Positions 26,988 through 37,932 of a stretch of 64,000 bases of DNA are shown in pieces. The position numbers and the translations under genes were made by a program. How positions within the stretch are numbered: the first letter of the stretch is position 1; each line of letters starts with the position of its first letter. The DNA is from Vannielia sp. (GTDB lineage Bacteria; Pseudomonadota; Alphaproteobacteria; Rhodobacterales; Rhodobacteraceae). A model generated the notes under the pieces. It worked only from the letters and a program-made list of their open reading frames with translations. It was not told the DNA's origin and made no database searches. The stretch covers positions 1 to 64,000 of the forward strand of contig NZ_JARGND010000013.1 of the NCBI RefSeq assembly GCF_029212645.1, given 5' to 3'.

Positions 26988-28313
26988 ATGAAGAGATTGA
27001 CGCAACTCATGGCTGGTTTGGCGCTTGCGCTGGGGCTTTCCGGGCCGCTGCTGGCGCAGGACGGCCCGCTGCGCATTGAGATTACCGAAGGTGTGATTGA
27101 GCCGCTGCCCTTTGCGGTGCCCACCTTCAGTGCCGAAAACGCCGCCGCGCAGGAGTTGGCCGCGCAACTGGCGCAGGTTGTGGCGGATGATTTGAGCGGC
27201 ACCGGGCTGTTCAGGCAGATCCCGCGCGATGCGTTCATCTCCGGGGTGAGCGATTTCAACGCGCCCGTGCAATACGCGGATTGGAAAGCGATCAACGCGC
27301 AGGCGCTGGTTACGGGGGCTGTTTCGGTGGCCGAGGGTGGCCGGGTGACGGTGAAGTTCCGCCTGTTTGACGTGTTTTCCGAAGCGCCGCTGGGCGAGGG
27401 GCTGCAACTGGGCGGCACCACCACAAGCTGGCGGCGGATTGCCCACAAGGTTGCCGATCAGGTTTATAGCCGGATCACCGGCGAGGGCGGGTATTTTGAC
27501 AGCCGCGTGGTGTTCGTTTCGGAAACCGGCCCCAAGAACGCCCGCCAGAAGCGGCTTGCGGTGATGGATTACGATGGCGCGAATGTGCAGTATCTAACCG
27601 ATAGCGCCTCGATCGTGCTGGCGCCACGGTTTTCGCCCAATGGCAGCCGGGTGATCTACACCAGTTACGAAACCGGGTTTCCCAAGGTTTACATGATGGA
27701 TGTGGGCACGGTGCAGCGGCGCATTCTGGAGGACCAGCCCGGCACCATGGCCTTTGCGCCGCGCTTTGCGCCGGATGGCAACACGGTGGTGTTTTCGCTG
27801 GAAAAGGGTGGCAACACAGATATTTATCGGCTGACACCGGGGGGCGCTGCGACGCAGCTCACCAACTCTCCTGCCATTGAAACCGCGCCAAGCTACGCGC
27901 CGGATGGCTCGAAGATCGTGTTTGAGAGTGACCGTTCGGGCAACCAGCAGCTTTATGTGATGGGGGCGAATGGTGGCGAACCGACGCGGATCAGCTTTGG
28001 CGAGGGGCGCTATGGCACCCCGGTCTGGAGCCCGCGGGGCGATTACATCGCCTTTACCAAGCAGCATCAGGGGCGGTTCCATATTGGCGTGATGCGCACA
28101 GATGGCTCTGAAGAGCGCCTGCTCACGGCAAGTTTTCTTGATGAAGGGCCAACATGGAGCCCCAATGGCCGGGTGATCATGTTTACCCGCGTTGGATCGG
28201 GGGCGCAGGGTGAACCGGCGCTCTATTCGGTGGACCTGACGGGGCGCAACCTGAAGCGCATTCCAACGCCGGGGCCTGCGAGCGATCCGGCGTGGTCGCC
28301 CCTGTTGCCCTGA
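26988..28313 (+). CDS. tolB: Tol-Pal system beta-propeller protein TolB
   Basis: The 441-residue periplasmic protein has a signal peptide ([19 protein letters not shown], cleavage near LAQ), an N-terminal alpha/beta domain and a C-terminal six-bladed beta-propeller. The blades carry repeats of the type [15 protein letters not shown] and [16 protein letters not shown]. It interacts with Pal and TolA. Start 26988 is preferred for its AGAGGG site and cleaner signal peptide; 26973 is an in-frame alternative. A 228-bp gap with no clear gene separates it from tolA. Confidence 0.95.
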   Translation: MKRLTQLMAGLALALGLSGPLLAQDGPLRIEITEGVIEPLPFAVPTFSAENAAAQELAAQLAQVVADDLSGTGLFRQIPRDAFISGVSDFNAPVQYADWKAINAQALVTGAVSVAEGGRVTVKFRLFDVFSEAPLGEGLQLGGTTTSWRRIAHKVADQVYSRITGEGGYFDSRVVFVSETGPKNARQKRLAVMDYDGANVQYLTDSASIVLAPRFSPNGSRVIYTSYETGFPKVYMMDVGTVQRRILEDQPGTMAFAPRFAPDGNTVVFSLEKGGNTDIYRLTPGGAATQLTNSPAIETAPSYAPDGSKIVFESDRSGNQQLYVMGANGGEPTRISFGEGRYGTPVWSPRGDYIAFTKQHQGRFHIGVMRTDGSEERLLTASFLDEGPTWSPNGRVIMFTRVGSGAQGEPALYSVDLTGRNLKRIPTPGPASDPAWSPLLP

Positions 28314-28411
28314 GGCACAAGGGCGATTCCCAAGCGCGGCACGGGGTGATATAGGTGTCGCAACAGTAAAACGCCCGGCAACACGGGCGAAACGGTGGAG
28401 AGGCAGCCGAG

Positions 28412-28930
28412 ATGAAGAATATTCTCGTGAAATCCGGGCTTATCGCCCTTGCGGTGGCCGTTTCGGCCTGTACCGATGCGGGCCGGTTTGGAGCCGGCGG
28501 AGCAAATGACGGGGCGGGCGCGAACGCCGGCGGCGCGGGGTATGACAGCGTGAATGACCCGAGTTCGCCCGCGTATTTCCAGCAGAATGTGGGCGACCGC
28601 GTCCTGTTTTCGGTGGATCAGTCAACGCTGTCGCCGCAGGCGCAATCAACGCTTGATGGGCAGGCCACCTGGCTGGCATCCAACCCGAGCTATTCGGCCA
28701 TCGTGGAAGGCCACGCCGATGAGCAGGGCACGCGGGAATACAACCTTGCCCTCGGCGCACGCCGCGCCAATTCGGTTCAGGAATACCTGATTTCGAAAGG
28801 GGTCGCGGGCTCGCGGCTGCGCACGGTGTCTTACGGCAAGGAACGGCCGATCGAGGTGTGCTCGACCGAGGTGTGCTACGCCAAGAACCGCCGCGCAGTG
28901 ACGGTACTTTCGGCTGGTCAGGGCTCGTAA
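28412..28930 (+). CDS. pal: Peptidoglycan-associated lipoprotein Pal
   Basis: The 172-residue outer-membrane lipoprotein has a lipobox VSAC at residues 17-20, a Gly/Ala-rich linker and an OmpA-type peptidoglycan-binding domain (VLFSVDQSTLSPQAQ, then EGHADEQGTREYNLALGARRA). It links the outer membrane to the wall and is pulled by TolA/TolB at division. A weak GAGAGG site precedes ATG 28412. ybgF follows after 4 bp. Confidence 0.97.
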   Translation: MKNILVKSGLIALAVAVSACTDAGRFGAGGANDGAGANAGGAGYDSVNDPSSPAYFQQNVGDRVLFSVDQSTLSPQAQSTLDGQATWLASNPSYSAIVEGHADEQGTREYNLALGARRANSVQEYLISKGVAGSRLRTVSYGKERPIEVCSTEVCYAKNRRAVTVLSAGQGS

Positions 28931-28934
28931 GACG

Positions 28935-29789
28935 ATGATCCGGAGGCTGCTCTTCGCTGCGCTCATCGCGTGGCCCGCTGCACCGGCACTGGCGCAGAGC
29001 CAGGCTGAAACGCTGGCTGACATCCGCCAGGAGCTTTCGGTGGTGTTTGTGGAAATCCAGAAGCTCAAGCGCGAGCTATCGACCACGCAGGGGGCCGGTG
29101 GTGTATCGTCGGCTGGATCGGTGTTGGACCGGGTGAACGCGATTGAGGCGCAGCTTCAGGCGCTGACCTCGCGCACCGAGGAGATGCAGAACCGGATTGA
29201 CCGGGTGGTCACCGATGGCACCAACCGGGTGGGCGACCTTGAGTTTCGCGTTTGCGAGATTGAGCCGGGCTGTGACTTTGGTGAGATTGGCGACACGTTG
29301 CCAATTGGTGGCGAGGCACCGGCGTCGAGTGGCGGGAGCAACAACAGCACCGCCGCGATTGCGCCTGTGACGGGCAGCGAACCCTCCTCTGGCGGCCCCG
29401 CGATGGCCGTGGCCGAGCAGGCCGATTTCGACCGGGCGAAGGAGGCCCTCGACTCTGGTAGCTTTCAAAGCGCCGTTGACCTCTTTGCGTCCTTTACCGA
29501 AACCTATCCGGGCGGACCGCTGACCGGGTCGGCGCATTTTTACCGGGGCGAAGCGCTGATGGAGCAGGGCGAAACGGCCAAGGCCGCGCGTGCCTATCTG
29601 GAGAGTTTTTCCGGTGATCCGCAGGGTCCGTTGGCGGCCTCGGCGCTGCTTCAGCTTGGCAGCACCTTGGCTGAGCTGGGCCAGACGAGCGAGGCTTGTG
29701 TGACCCTGGGCGAAGTGCAAACACGCTTTCCTGATGGTGATATGGCCTATGAAGCAGGCGCGAAACGGCGCGCCATTGGCTGCAATTGA
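28935..29789 (+). CDS. ybgF: Cell division coordinator CpoB/YbgF
   Basis: The 284-residue periplasmic protein has a signal peptide ending at ALAQSQ and an N-terminal coiled coil (TLADIRQELSVVFVEIQKLKREL). A Ser/Gly-rich linker and three C-terminal TPR units follow (AVDLFASFTETYPGGPLTGSA, then ALLQLGSTLAELG). It couples the Tol machinery to cell-wall synthesis. Its stop overlaps the TTG start of tilS in a TTGA junction. Confidence 0.93.
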   Translation: MIRRLLFAALIAWPAAPALAQSQAETLADIRQELSVVFVEIQKLKRELSTTQGAGGVSSAGSVLDRVNAIEAQLQALTSRTEEMQNRIDRVVTDGTNRVGDLEFRVCEIEPGCDFGEIGDTLPIGGEAPASSGGSNNSTAAIAPVTGSEPSSGGPAMAVAEQADFDRAKEALDSGSFQSAVDLFASFTETYPGGPLTGSAHFYRGEALMEQGETAKAARAYLESFSGDPQGPLAASALLQLGSTLAELGQTSEACVTLGEVQTRFPDGDMAYEAGAKRRAIGCN

Positions 29790-31030
29790 GCCTAGAGGCC
29801 CGGGTCGGTGCGGCGTTTGATGCGCTGTTTCCGGACGGGCCACCCGCTTCCCTTGGTATTGCGATTTCTGGCGGTGGTGACAGCACGGCGCTGTTGCTTC
29901 TGGCCCGCGCCTGGGCGCCTGATTGCGCCCTGAAGGCGGCGACGGTTGACCACCAGTTGCGCGATGGGTCGGCAGCAGAGGCCGCGCGGGCGGGCAAGCT
30001 TTGTGAAGATCTGGGCATCGCGCATGAGGTGCTCGAATGGGGCGGCTGGGCCGGGGAGGGCAACCTGCAAGACGCCGCCCGCGCCGCCCGCCGTGCCTTG
30101 CTGGCCGACTGGGCCGAGCGCGAAGGGCTGCGCCATGTGGCGCTGGGCCACACCCTTGATGATCAGGCCGAAACCGTGCTGATGCGGCTGGCGCGTGGAT
30201 CCGGGGTGGATGGCCTGGCGGCGATGCGCCGCGCGGTTGCGGGGCAGGGGATCATCTGGGTGCGACCGTTGCTGGACGCCACGCGCGAGGAGTTGCGCGC
30301 CTGGCTGGAGGCGCGGGGTATGGACTGGATTGACGATCCGTCAAACGAGGATCCGCGTTTTGACCGGGTGAAGGCGCGCAAGATGACGGCGCAGCTTTCG
30401 GCGCTGGGCCTCACCCCGGAGCGGCTGGTGCGCACGGCGGGGCAAATGGCGCTGGCGCGGGATGCGCTGGAAGAGATGGCGCGGCGCGCGGTGGCGCAGC
30501 ACGTAAAGGTGGATCGTGGTGATGTGCTGCTGGCGCATGACCTGGCCGATGAGCCAGAGGAATCCCGGCTGAGGATCACCGCCGATGCGCTGGGCTGGGT
30601 GGCCTCGGCCCCTTATCGCCCGCGCTACGATTCGCTGCGCGCCGTTTTGCACACCCTTGAGCGCGCGCGCCAAACCACGCTGCATGGCTGCCTCCTGACC
30701 CGTGAAAAAACCCACACCCGCATAGCGCGGGAGTATGCTGCCGTGACCCATGCGGCAGGGCTGCCATCGGCGCCTTGGGATGGGCGCTGGAAGCTTGATG
30801 GCCCCCGGCCCGCAGCGGGCAGCCATATTGCGGCGCTGGGTGAGATCGGTTTGGCAGAGTGCCCCGACGCCAAGGCAAGCGGCCTTCCCCGCAACTCGCT
30901 TATGGCCAGTCCGGCGCTTTGGAACGGCGAGCGGCTTCTTGCCGCGCCCCTGGCCGGAAAGCCCGCTGGATACACCGCGCGCCTGCTTTTGTTACATCAA
31001 CACCTTGTTTCCGCGACACTGTCGCATTGA
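29786..31030 (+). CDS. tilS: tRNA(Ile)-lysidine synthase
   Basis: TilS attaches lysine to C34 of tRNA-Ile(CAU) so that it reads AUA codons. The 414-residue protein has the N-type ATP PP-loop SGGGDST at residues 28-34 and the LGHTLDDQAETVLMRLARGSG motif. DPSNEDPRFDRVKAR, also conserved in the family, lies near residue 185. TTG 29786 overlaps the ybgF stop. It is the usual tail of the tol-pal string before ftsH in alphaproteobacteria. Confidence 0.95.
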   Translation: MSLEARVGAAFDALFPDGPPASLGIAISGGGDSTALLLLARAWAPDCALKAATVDHQLRDGSAAEAARAGKLCEDLGIAHEVLEWGGWAGEGNLQDAARAARRALLADWAEREGLRHVALGHTLDDQAETVLMRLARGSGVDGLAAMRRAVAGQGIIWVRPLLDATREELRAWLEARGMDWIDDPSNEDPRFDRVKARKMTAQLSALGLTPERLVRTAGQMALARDALEEMARRAVAQHVKVDRGDVLLAHDLADEPEESRLRITADALGWVASAPYRPRYDSLRAVLHTLERARQTTLHGCLLTREKTHTRIAREYAAVTHAAGLPSAPWDGRWKLDGPRPAAGSHIAALGEIGLAECPDAKASGLPRNSLMASPALWNGERLLAAPLAGKPAGYTARLLLLHQHLVSATLSH

Positions 31031-31112
31031 ACCCCGGCCCAAAAACCTTATGTTGCACCGAGTGCTGCGCAAAGTGGCATGACCTGCATCCATACCGGGA
31101 GGTTGCTGCCCC

Positions 31113-33032
31113 ATGGGCAACGCACGTAATATCATTTTCTGGGTCCTGCTGTTTGGCCTGATCCTTTTGCTCTTTCAGATGTTCTCGAACGGCGAGTCGA
31201 CGATGTCTTCGCGCAATCTGAGCTACTCCGACTTCGTGGAAGCCGTTGAGAAGGGCGAGGTGAGCGAGGTTGTCATCGACGGCGAGGACATGCGCGTGAC
31301 CACGTCGGACAACACGACCTACACCACCATCATCCCGCCCTCGGTGGATGCCAGCGAAGTGCTGCTTGAGAACGATGTGGAATTTACCGCCAAGGCACAG
31401 CAGCAAAACGGGCTGCTTGCCTATGTTGGCACGCTGCTTCCGTTCATCATCCTGATCGGCATCTGGATTTTCCTGATGAACCGGATGCAGGGCGGCGGCA
31501 AGGGCGGCGCGATGGGCTTTGGCAAATCCAAGGCCAAGCTGCTCACCGAAAAGCACGGGCGCGTCACCTTTGACGATGTCGCTGGCATTGATGAGGCCAA
31601 GGAAGAGCTTGAAGAGATTGTTGAGTTTCTTCGCAACCCGCAGAAATACTCGCGCCTTGGGGGCAAAATCCCCAAGGGGGCGCTGCTGGTGGGCCCTCCG
31701 GGCACCGGTAAAACGCTGCTGGCGCGAGCGATTGCAGGTGAGGCGGGTGTGCCGTTCTTCACCATCTCCGGCTCTGACTTTGTGGAAATGTTCGTTGGCG
31801 TTGGTGCGAGCCGCGTGCGCGATATGTTTGAGCAGGCCAAGAAGAACGCGCCTTGCATTGTGTTCATCGACGAGATCGACGCTGTTGGCCGGTCGCGTGG
31901 CGTGGGATACGGCGGCGGCAATGACGAACGCGAGCAAACGCTGAACCAGCTGCTGGTTGAGATGGACGGTTTTGAGGCTAACGAAGGCATCATCATCGTT
32001 GCTGCGACCAACCGGCCCGACGTGCTGGACCCGGCGCTGCTGCGCCCCGGCCGCTTTGACCGTCAGGTGCAGGTGCCCAACCCCGATATCAAGGGCCGCG
32101 AGAAGATCCTTGGCGTCCATGCCCGCAAGGTGCCGCTTGGCCCCGATGTGGACCTGCGCATCATCGCGCGCGGCACGCCCGGTTTTTCGGGTGCCGATCT
32201 GGCGAACCTTGTGAACGAGAGCGCGCTTATGGCCGCCCGCATCGGCCGCCGCTTTGTGACGATGGAAGACTTTGAAAACGCCAAGGACAAGGTCATGATG
32301 GGGGCCGAGCGCCGCTCCATGGTGATGACCGAAGACGAGAAAAAGCTTACTGCGTATCACGAAGCTGGCCACGCTGTTGTGGGCCTTTATGTGCCGCAGC
32401 ATGATCCGATCCACAAGGCTACGATCATCCCGCGCGGCCGTGCGCTGGGTTTGGTGATGAGCCTGCCGGAGCGCGACCAGTTGAGCGTGACCTACACCAA
32501 ATACACCTCCAAGATCGCCATGGCGATGGGCGGCAAGGTCGCCGAAGAGCTGAAGTTTGGCAAAGAGAACGTCACCTCGGGGGCGACCTCGGACATCCAG
32601 CAGGTGACCAAGATCGCCCGCGCGATGGTGACCCAGTTTGGCTTTGACGATGAGTTGGGCCATGTTGACTATGCCAATGAGCAGGACAGCTACCTTGGCA
32701 ATTATGGCGGTGGCACCAACCATTCTGGCCACACCCAGAAGCTGATCGACGAGAAGGTGAAAGCCCTTGTTGATGAGGGGTACCAAACCGCCAAGCGCGT
32801 GCTCACCGAGCACGGCGACGAGTGGGAGCGGCTTGCGCAGGGCTTGTTGGAATACGAAACCCTGACCGGCGCCGAGATCACCAAGGTGATGAAGGGCGAG
32901 CCGCTCAATCGGGGTGACGATGATGATGGCGCATCGGGCGAGACCGATGACAAACCCTCGCTGACGGCGATCCCCAAGACCAAACCAAAGCCCAAGGGCG
33001 GCGGCGGGATGGAGCCAGAGCCTTCGGCATAA
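31113..33032 (+). CDS. ftsH: ATP-dependent zinc metalloprotease FtsH
   Basis: The 639-residue membrane-anchored AAA+ protease degrades unassembled membrane proteins and selected cytoplasmic regulators. Two N-terminal membrane helices flank a periplasmic domain. The AAA module has Walker A GPPGTGKT near residues 194-201 and the SRH. The zinc site HEAGH is at about 416-420. GGGAGG precedes ATG 31113. A terminator follows, within the end of the convergent membrane gene. Confidence 0.98.
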   Translation: MGNARNIIFWVLLFGLILLLFQMFSNGESTMSSRNLSYSDFVEAVEKGEVSEVVIDGEDMRVTTSDNTTYTTIIPPSVDASEVLLENDVEFTAKAQQQNGLLAYVGTLLPFIILIGIWIFLMNRMQGGGKGGAMGFGKSKAKLLTEKHGRVTFDDVAGIDEAKEELEEIVEFLRNPQKYSRLGGKIPKGALLVGPPGTGKTLLARAIAGEAGVPFFTISGSDFVEMFVGVGASRVRDMFEQAKKNAPCIVFIDEIDAVGRSRGVGYGGGNDEREQTLNQLLVEMDGFEANEGIIIVAATNRPDVLDPALLRPGRFDRQVQVPNPDIKGREKILGVHARKVPLGPDVDLRIIARGTPGFSGADLANLVNESALMAARIGRRFVTMEDFENAKDKVMMGAERRSMVMTEDEKKLTAYHEAGHAVVGLYVPQHDPIHKATIIPRGRALGLVMSLPERDQLSVTYTKYTSKIAMAMGGKVAEELKFGKENVTSGATSDIQQVTKIARAMVTQFGFDDELGHVDYANEQDSYLGNYGGGTNHSGHTQKLIDEKVKALVDEGYQTAKRVLTEHGDEWERLAQGLLEYETLTGAEITKVMKGEPLNRGDDDDGASGETDDKPSLTAIPKTKPKPKGGGGMEPEPSA

Positions 33033-33054
33033 GCTTCCCTGACGGTTTAGAAGA

Positions 33055-33900
33055 TCAAGAGCTCGCCGCCTCGGCGGGCTCTTTTTCTGCTCTCCAATCA
33101 AGGTAACTGAGAGTCAGAATGACGATCGTTATCGGGATACCGAAACAGGAAAAGATGAAACCGGCTATGACCTCGCCCCAGAGGAAGCCGGGATCATTGA
33201 AACTGGTGAAGCTCCAATAGAGCAACCGCTTCACCAGAACTTCCAGCAGGAAATAGGCGATGCCTTCCAGCAGCAGCAGGGCCATGAGCATAGAGCCTGC
33301 GCGGTTGAACCCGGCCCAGAGCCCACGCCAGAAAGGCAGCCGGTCTCCGAGTGCCGCTGCAGGGAAACCGAACCCGAATAGCGTTGCTGCGACCTGGAAG
33401 GAGAAGCCTGGCAGGTAGTCATGAACGAGAGTGTAGGCCCAAACTGAGATCATGAACACGCGCTCGTTCTGTATCCCAAAAAAGGCCTGGTCGAAAAGGA
33501 TGGGCAGCCCCCCTCCCAGCACTACAAAAACCGCGAGAACGGGGAGGGCGACGACCAGAACATTCAGCAGATAGCGCCCCCGGTTTTGCCGGATGACGAG
33601 GTGCTTTAGTTGCAGGGGCGTGCCGGGGCTGGCGACGCGGCGGTGCCAGGCGATGGCATGAGGGGCCCCGAGAAACAAAACTGCGGCAAAAAATACGGCA
33701 GCCGCTGCCGCTACCATGGCGTAATAGGCCGCTCCTGGCATGCCCAGAAGAGCGCCCACATTCCCGTTAATCCAGTTTGCCAAGCCGTATATCAGTGCGG
33801 CCATGATCAATAGGAAAGGCACGGTCAGCATCGCCACCAGATGCAGATTGCTGAAAACAGCTCCGAATGCCCGGCCAAACAGCTTGATACCTTTACGCAT
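33055..33900 (-). CDS. Polytopic membrane protein of unknown function
   Basis: The 281-residue protein has about six hydrophobic segments, for example LVAMLTVPFLLIMAALIYGLA and YLLNVLVVALPVLAVFVVLGG, and a short charged C-terminus. ATG 33900 has GGG 5 bases upstream; GTG 33906 is an alternative. Its codon use is a little less GC-biased than the neighbours. The family is not recognised. It is convergent with ftsH and divergent from the MOSC gene. Confidence 0.75.
   Translation of the reverse strand: MRKGIKLFGRAFGAVFSNLHLVAMLTVPFLLIMAALIYGLANWINGNVGALLGMPGAAYYAMVAAAAAVFFAAVLFLGAPHAIAWHRRVASPGTPLQLKHLVIRQNRGRYLLNVLVVALPVLAVFVVLGGGLPILFDQAFFGIQNERVFMISVWAYTLVHDYLPGFSFQVAATLFGFGFPAAALGDRLPFWRGLWAGFNRAGSMLMALLLLEGIAYFLLEVLVKRLLYWSFTSFNDPGFLWGEVIAGFIFSCFGIPITIVILTLSYLDWRAEKEPAEAASS
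33059..33086 (+). terminator. ftsH terminator embedded in the convergent gene
   Basis: GAGCTCGCCG (33059-33068) pairs with CGGCGGGCTC (33072-33081), followed by TTTTT. It ends ftsH, but its sequence encodes the last residues of the minus-strand membrane protein that stops at 33055. Confidence 0.75.
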
Positions 33901-34125
33901 TTTCACCCAATTTCAGCAAGTTCTCTACACCCTACTCAGCTGAGCCTTGGGGGCAACCGAGTCGGCGTCGTGCGGCGGAAGTGTGACAAGTTGGTGCGCG
34001 GGAAGGCTGTCAACGCGGCTGCTGGCTGGATTGCTGCCTTTCAAGTCCGCTTTCCCTTTCCCTTCAAGCGGGGCTTCTTTACCCTCGAAACGGCACGTTA
34101 AAATAACAGGTTGAGGGAGGCCGTT

Positions 34126-34710
34126 ATGGCCGGATTGGTGAAGATCGAAGCAACGGCAACGATCACGTGGCTCGGCCATGTGGAGAGCCGTGAGGCGACG
34201 CTGCGTTCAGTGCCGCTGGAGCGGATGGTTCTTGGGTTTGAGGGGCCGCAGGGGGAGGATCACGGCGGGTTTATGCGCCCGTCCTGCTCGCGCGTGCTGG
34301 CGCTTTACCCGGAGCGCGGCACCGAGATCCGCAACACCCGGCAACTTTCGATCATCTCGGCGGAAGAGTTGGAAGAGATACGCCAGTCTCTTGGGTTGGA
34401 GGGCTTGCCGCCCAGCTACCTTGGGGCCTCTATCGTGGTGAAGGGGCTCAGGGATTTCTCCCATATCCCGCCGGGCACGCGGCTTCAGGCACCCTCGGGG
34501 GCGACGCTCACCGTGGATGTTGAGAATGGCCCCTGCAACCTGCCTGCCCGCGAGATCGAGGATGATCATCCGGGTCACGGCAAGGGCTTCAAGGCGGCGG
34601 CCAAGGCCAAGCGCGGGGTCACCGCTTGGGTGGAGCGGCCCGGCGAAATCGCGATTGGTGAGCGTTTTTCCCTGTTTATCCCTGATCAGCCCGCCTGGGC
34701 GGGGCCGTAA
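34126..34710 (+). CDS. MOSC-domain protein
   Basis: The 194-residue protein resembles stand-alone MOSC domains, related to the C-terminal part of molybdenum cofactor sulfurase. Features are SREATLRSVPLERM, the RNTRQLSIISAEEL block and ASIVVKGLRDFSHIPPGTRL, ending with AAAKAKRGVTAWVERPGEIAIG. Such proteins are thought to handle sulfur or sulfur-containing substrates; the single Cys in RPSCSRV may matter. GGGAGG precedes ATG 34126. It is not linked to molybdenum genes here. Confidence 0.78.
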   Translation: MAGLVKIEATATITWLGHVESREATLRSVPLERMVLGFEGPQGEDHGGFMRPSCSRVLALYPERGTEIRNTRQLSIISAEELEEIRQSLGLEGLPPSYLGASIVVKGLRDFSHIPPGTRLQAPSGATLTVDVENGPCNLPAREIEDDHPGHGKGFKAAAKAKRGVTAWVERPGEIAIGERFSLFIPDQPAWAGP

Positions 34711-34849
34711 ACCACAGGGGCCGGACTGGGGAAGTTGACCCAACGGGCTGCCGATTTCGCCGCGCTTTATGTCGTAAAACAGCCCTGTGCGGGGGCAGAG
34801 CAGGCGTAGCATCCGGCCCAACACCTTCACGTGCGAGAGGAGCCACGAG

Positions 34850-36526
34850 ATGAGCGTGATGTCCGACATCGAGATTGCCCGCGAGGCCAGGAAACGCCCG
34901 ATCCAGGAGATTGGCGCCGGCCTTGGCATCCCCGAGGCGGAGCTGATCCCCTATGGCGATGACAAGGCGAAGGTGCGGGCCGGGTTTATTGAAAGATTGC
35001 AGGAGGGCGAGAACGGCAAGCTCATCCTCGTTACCGCGATCACCCCGACCCCGGCGGGCGAAGGCAAAACCACCACCACCGTCGGCCTTGGCGATGGGCT
35101 GAACGCGATTGGCAGGAAAACGGCGATCTGCATCCGCGAAGCCTCGCTCGGGCCGTGCTTTGGCATGAAGGGCGGTGCGGCTGGGGGCGGCTATGCGCAG
35201 GTGGTGCCGATGGAGGAGATGAACCTCCACTTCACCGGCGATTTTCACGCGATCACCAGCGCGCATAACCTGCTGAGCGCGATGATCGACAATCACATTT
35301 ACTGGGGCAATGCGCTTGAGATCGACGAGCGCCGGGTGGTTTGGCGCCGGGTGCTTGATATGAATGACCGGGCGCTGCGCGATGTGGTCACAAGCCTTGG
35401 CGGCGTGGCGAACGGCTTTCCGCGCCAAACGGGGTTTGACATTACCGTGGCCTCCGAGGTGATGGCGATCCTCTGTCTTGCGCGCGATCTGGCCGATCTG
35501 GAGCGGCGGCTGGGTGATATTATCGTGGCCTATACCCGCGAGCGCACACCGATCACCTGCCGGGACATCAAGGCCGATGGCGCGATGACGGTGCTGCTGA
35601 AGGACGCCATGCAGCCCAACCTGGTGCAGACGCTGGAGAACAACCCAGCCTTTGTGCATGGAGGCCCGTTTGCCAATATCGCCCATGGTTGCAATTCGGT
35701 GATTGCCACGACAACCGCGCTGAAGCTGGCGGATTTCGTGGTGACGGAGGCCGGGTTTGGCGCCGATCTGGGGGCGGAGAAGTTCATGAACATCAAGTGC
35801 CGAAAAGCCGGCCTTGCGCCTGATTGCGTGGTGTTGGTGGCAACGATCCGCGCGATGAAGATGAACGGTGGTGTCGCCAAGGCCGATCTTGGGCCAGAGA
35901 ATGTGAGTGCGGTTGAGGCGGGTTGCGAAAACCTTGGCCGCCATATTCAGAACCTCAAAGGCTTTGGCGTTCCGGTCGTGGTGGCGATCAACCACTTCAC
36001 CTCTGATACCGAGGCCGAGGTTGCCGCCGTGCAGGCCTATGTGGCGCAACAGGGCAGCGAGGCGATCCTTTGCACCCATTGGGCCGATGGCTCGAAGGGC
36101 ACCGAGGCGCTGGCCAACCGCGTGGCCCAGATTGCCGAAAGTGGCGCAGCGCAATTTGCCCCGCTTTACCCTGATGGGATGCCCCTGTTCGAGAAGATCG
36201 AAACCATTGCCCGGCAAATTTACCGCGCCGACGAAGTGCTGGCCGACAAGAAGATCCGCAACCAGCTGAAGGCATGGGAGGCGGCGGGCTATGGGGATTT
36301 GCCGATCTGCATGGCCAAGACGCAATACAGCTTTTCGACCGATCCAAACCTGCGCGGCGCACCAACCGGGCACAGCGTGCCGGTGCGCGAGGTGCGGCTC
36401 TCTGCCGGAGCGGGCTTTGTGGTGGTGATCTGCGGCGAGATCATGACGATGCCGGGCCTGCCGCGCCGTCCCTCGGCCGAGAATATCGGGCTTGGCCCGG
36501 CGGGCGAGGTGGAAGGGCTGTTCTGA
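34850..36526 (+). CDS. fhs: Formate--tetrahydrofolate ligase
   Basis: The 558-residue enzyme makes 10-formyl-THF from formate, THF and ATP. The ATP loop [20 protein letters not shown] lies near residues 65-84, and conserved [23 protein letters not shown] follows. ATG 34850 has GAGAGGAG upstream and gives [13 protein letters not shown]. folD follows on the same strand about 150 bp later, so formate can enter the folate pool and be interconverted to methylene-THF. Confidence 0.97.
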   Translation: MSVMSDIEIAREARKRPIQEIGAGLGIPEAELIPYGDDKAKVRAGFIERLQEGENGKLILVTAITPTPAGEGKTTTTVGLGDGLNAIGRKTAICIREASLGPCFGMKGGAAGGGYAQVVPMEEMNLHFTGDFHAITSAHNLLSAMIDNHIYWGNALEIDERRVVWRRVLDMNDRALRDVVTSLGGVANGFPRQTGFDITVASEVMAILCLARDLADLERRLGDIIVAYTRERTPITCRDIKADGAMTVLLKDAMQPNLVQTLENNPAFVHGGPFANIAHGCNSVIATTTALKLADFVVTEAGFGADLGAEKFMNIKCRKAGLAPDCVVLVATIRAMKMNGGVAKADLGPENVSAVEAGCENLGRHIQNLKGFGVPVVVAINHFTSDTEAEVAAVQAYVAQQGSEAILCTHWADGSKGTEALANRVAQIAESGAAQFAPLYPDGMPLFEKIETIARQIYRADEVLADKKIRNQLKAWEAAGYGDLPICMAKTQYSFSTDPNLRGAPTGHSVPVREVRLSAGAGFVVVICGEIMTMPGLPRRPSAENIGLGPAGEVEGLF

Positions 36527-36673
36527 CCCGCCGGATTTACCGCGCATAGCCAACCTGCGCCTGAGATGGGCGCGGGCCATCGGGCGGGCTGCGCCGGTTT
36601 GCTGGTCATTTGCCTTTTCAGCCCCGTCCGCATCGGGCATATCGGGCAAAAGCGGATGGAGAAGGATACTGCC

Positions 36674-37576
36674 ATGAGCGCCACGATCATTGACGGAAAG
36701 GCTTTTGCAGCTAAGGTGCGCGGCAAGGTGGCCGAGCATGTGGCGCGGCTGCAAAAGGACCATGGGATCACCCCCGGCCTCGCGGTGATCCTCGTGGGGG
36801 AAGACCCGGCCTCGGCGGTTTATGTGCGCAACAAGGGCAAGCAAACGCTTGAGGTTGGGATGGCGAGCATTGAGCACAAGCTGCCCGCCGATGTTTCGCA
36901 GGACGAGCTTTATGCGCTGATCGACAGGCTGAATGGCGATCCGCAGGTGCATGGGATCTTGTGCCAGTTCCCGGTGCCCGACCATCTTTCAGAAACCGAG
37001 ATCGTGGCGCGGATTGATCCGGCCAAGGATGTGGATGGGCTGCATGTGATCAACGCTGGGCTGCTGGCTACGGGTCAGCGGGCGATGGTGTCCTGCACGC
37101 CGCTCGGCTGCCTGATGATGCTGCGCGATACGCTGGGCTCGCTTTCTGGCCTTGATGCGGTGGTGATTGGCCGCTCCAACCTTGTGGGCAAGCCGATGGC
37201 GCAGCTGTTGCTGGGCGAAAGCTGCACCGTGACCATTGCCCACTCGCGCACCAGGGATTTGCAAAGTGTGGTGGGGCGGGCCGACATTGTGGTGGCCGCC
37301 GTGGGCCGCCCCGAGATGGTGCCGGGCGCGTGGATCAAGGAGGGGGCCACGGTGATTGACGTGGGCATCAACCGCATCCCGGCCCCCGAAAGGGGCGAGG
37401 GCAAGACGCGGCTGGTGGGCGACGTGGATTTTGCCAGCGCCGCAGAGCGCGCCGGGGCGATCACGCCGGTGCCGGGCGGGGTGGGGCCGATGACCATTGC
37501 CTGCCTGCTCGCCAACACCGTGACAGCCTGTTGCCGCGCCAACGGGCTGCCAGAGCCAGAAGGGTTAACGGCCTGA
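36674..37576 (+). CDS. folD: Bifunctional methylene-THF dehydrogenase/cyclohydrolase
   Basis: The 300-residue FolD interconverts 5,10-methylene-, methenyl- and 10-formyl-THF using NADP. It has the substrate-binding [14 protein letters not shown] block with the catalytic Lys, the QFPVPDHL motif and the Rossmann [14 protein letters not shown] stretch. [20 protein letters not shown] lies near the C-terminus. ATG 36674 is in the usual position. Its last 12 bases overlap the 3' end of the convergent small gene. Confidence 0.97.
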   Translation: MSATIIDGKAFAAKVRGKVAEHVARLQKDHGITPGLAVILVGEDPASAVYVRNKGKQTLEVGMASIEHKLPADVSQDELYALIDRLNGDPQVHGILCQFPVPDHLSETEIVARIDPAKDVDGLHVINAGLLATGQRAMVSCTPLGCLMMLRDTLGSLSGLDAVVIGRSNLVGKPMAQLLLGESCTVTIAHSRTRDLQSVVGRADIVVAAVGRPEMVPGAWIKEGATVIDVGINRIPAPERGEGKTRLVGDVDFASAAERAGAITPVPGGVGPMTIACLLANTVTACCRANGLPEPEGLTA

Positions 37577-37801
37577 TCGCAAGTGAATTTCTCGCGCAAT
37601 CGCGGCGCGTTCCTCACTGAGCGCCCCTTCAATAGCGAAGGCCGGGTCAACAACGGCTCCGGGGTCTTCCTGGCCGTCCCGCATGGCACTGTCGAGCCAA
37701 TTTATAATCTCGTCGCGTGAGCGCCCTGCAATGAGCAGAGCGAGCACTTGGCGCAGCGCAATCATGCGCCCTTCAAGGATGGGATCGGGGGTGTGGGCCA
37801 T
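37565..37801 (-). CDS. Small hypothetical protein
   Basis: The 78-residue, mostly helical, acidic protein begins [18 protein letters not shown] and ends [15 protein letters not shown] precedes ATG 37801. There are no membrane segments or motifs I recognise. It is convergent with folD, with a 12-base overlap, and lies upstream of pdeM with opposite spacing, so no operon partner is clear. A longer start at 37864 is unlikely. Confidence 0.7.
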   Translation of the reverse strand: MAHTPDPILEGRMIALRQVLALLIAGRSRDEIINWLDSAMRDGQEDPGAVVDPAFAIEGALSEERAAIAREIHLRSGR

Positions 37802-37932
37802 GTGGTTCTCCTGTGTCTGATCGGTTGTCAGACAGGAAGATAGCGCGAATTTTGCCGGGATCATGGTGCCTGACGTGCGCGCGCCGTGGTGGTGATAGGG
37901 GGTGGCCCGCCAAGCGGGAAGATTGCCAAGCC

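Noticed and set aside
30900-33101. A 733-residue minus-strand frame opposite ftsH
   Set aside because: It lies entirely antisense to ftsH and tilS, is dominated by His, Arg and Leu in low-complexity order, and matches no protein; it is a by-product of GC-rich codon use.
34711-34849. ZTP or THF riboswitch upstream of fhs
   Set aside because: The folate context invited a search, but the conserved core motifs of these riboswitches could not be found.
34676-36985. A 769-residue minus-strand frame opposite fhs and folD
   Set aside because: It mirrors conserved genes on the other strand and has no domain-like sequence.
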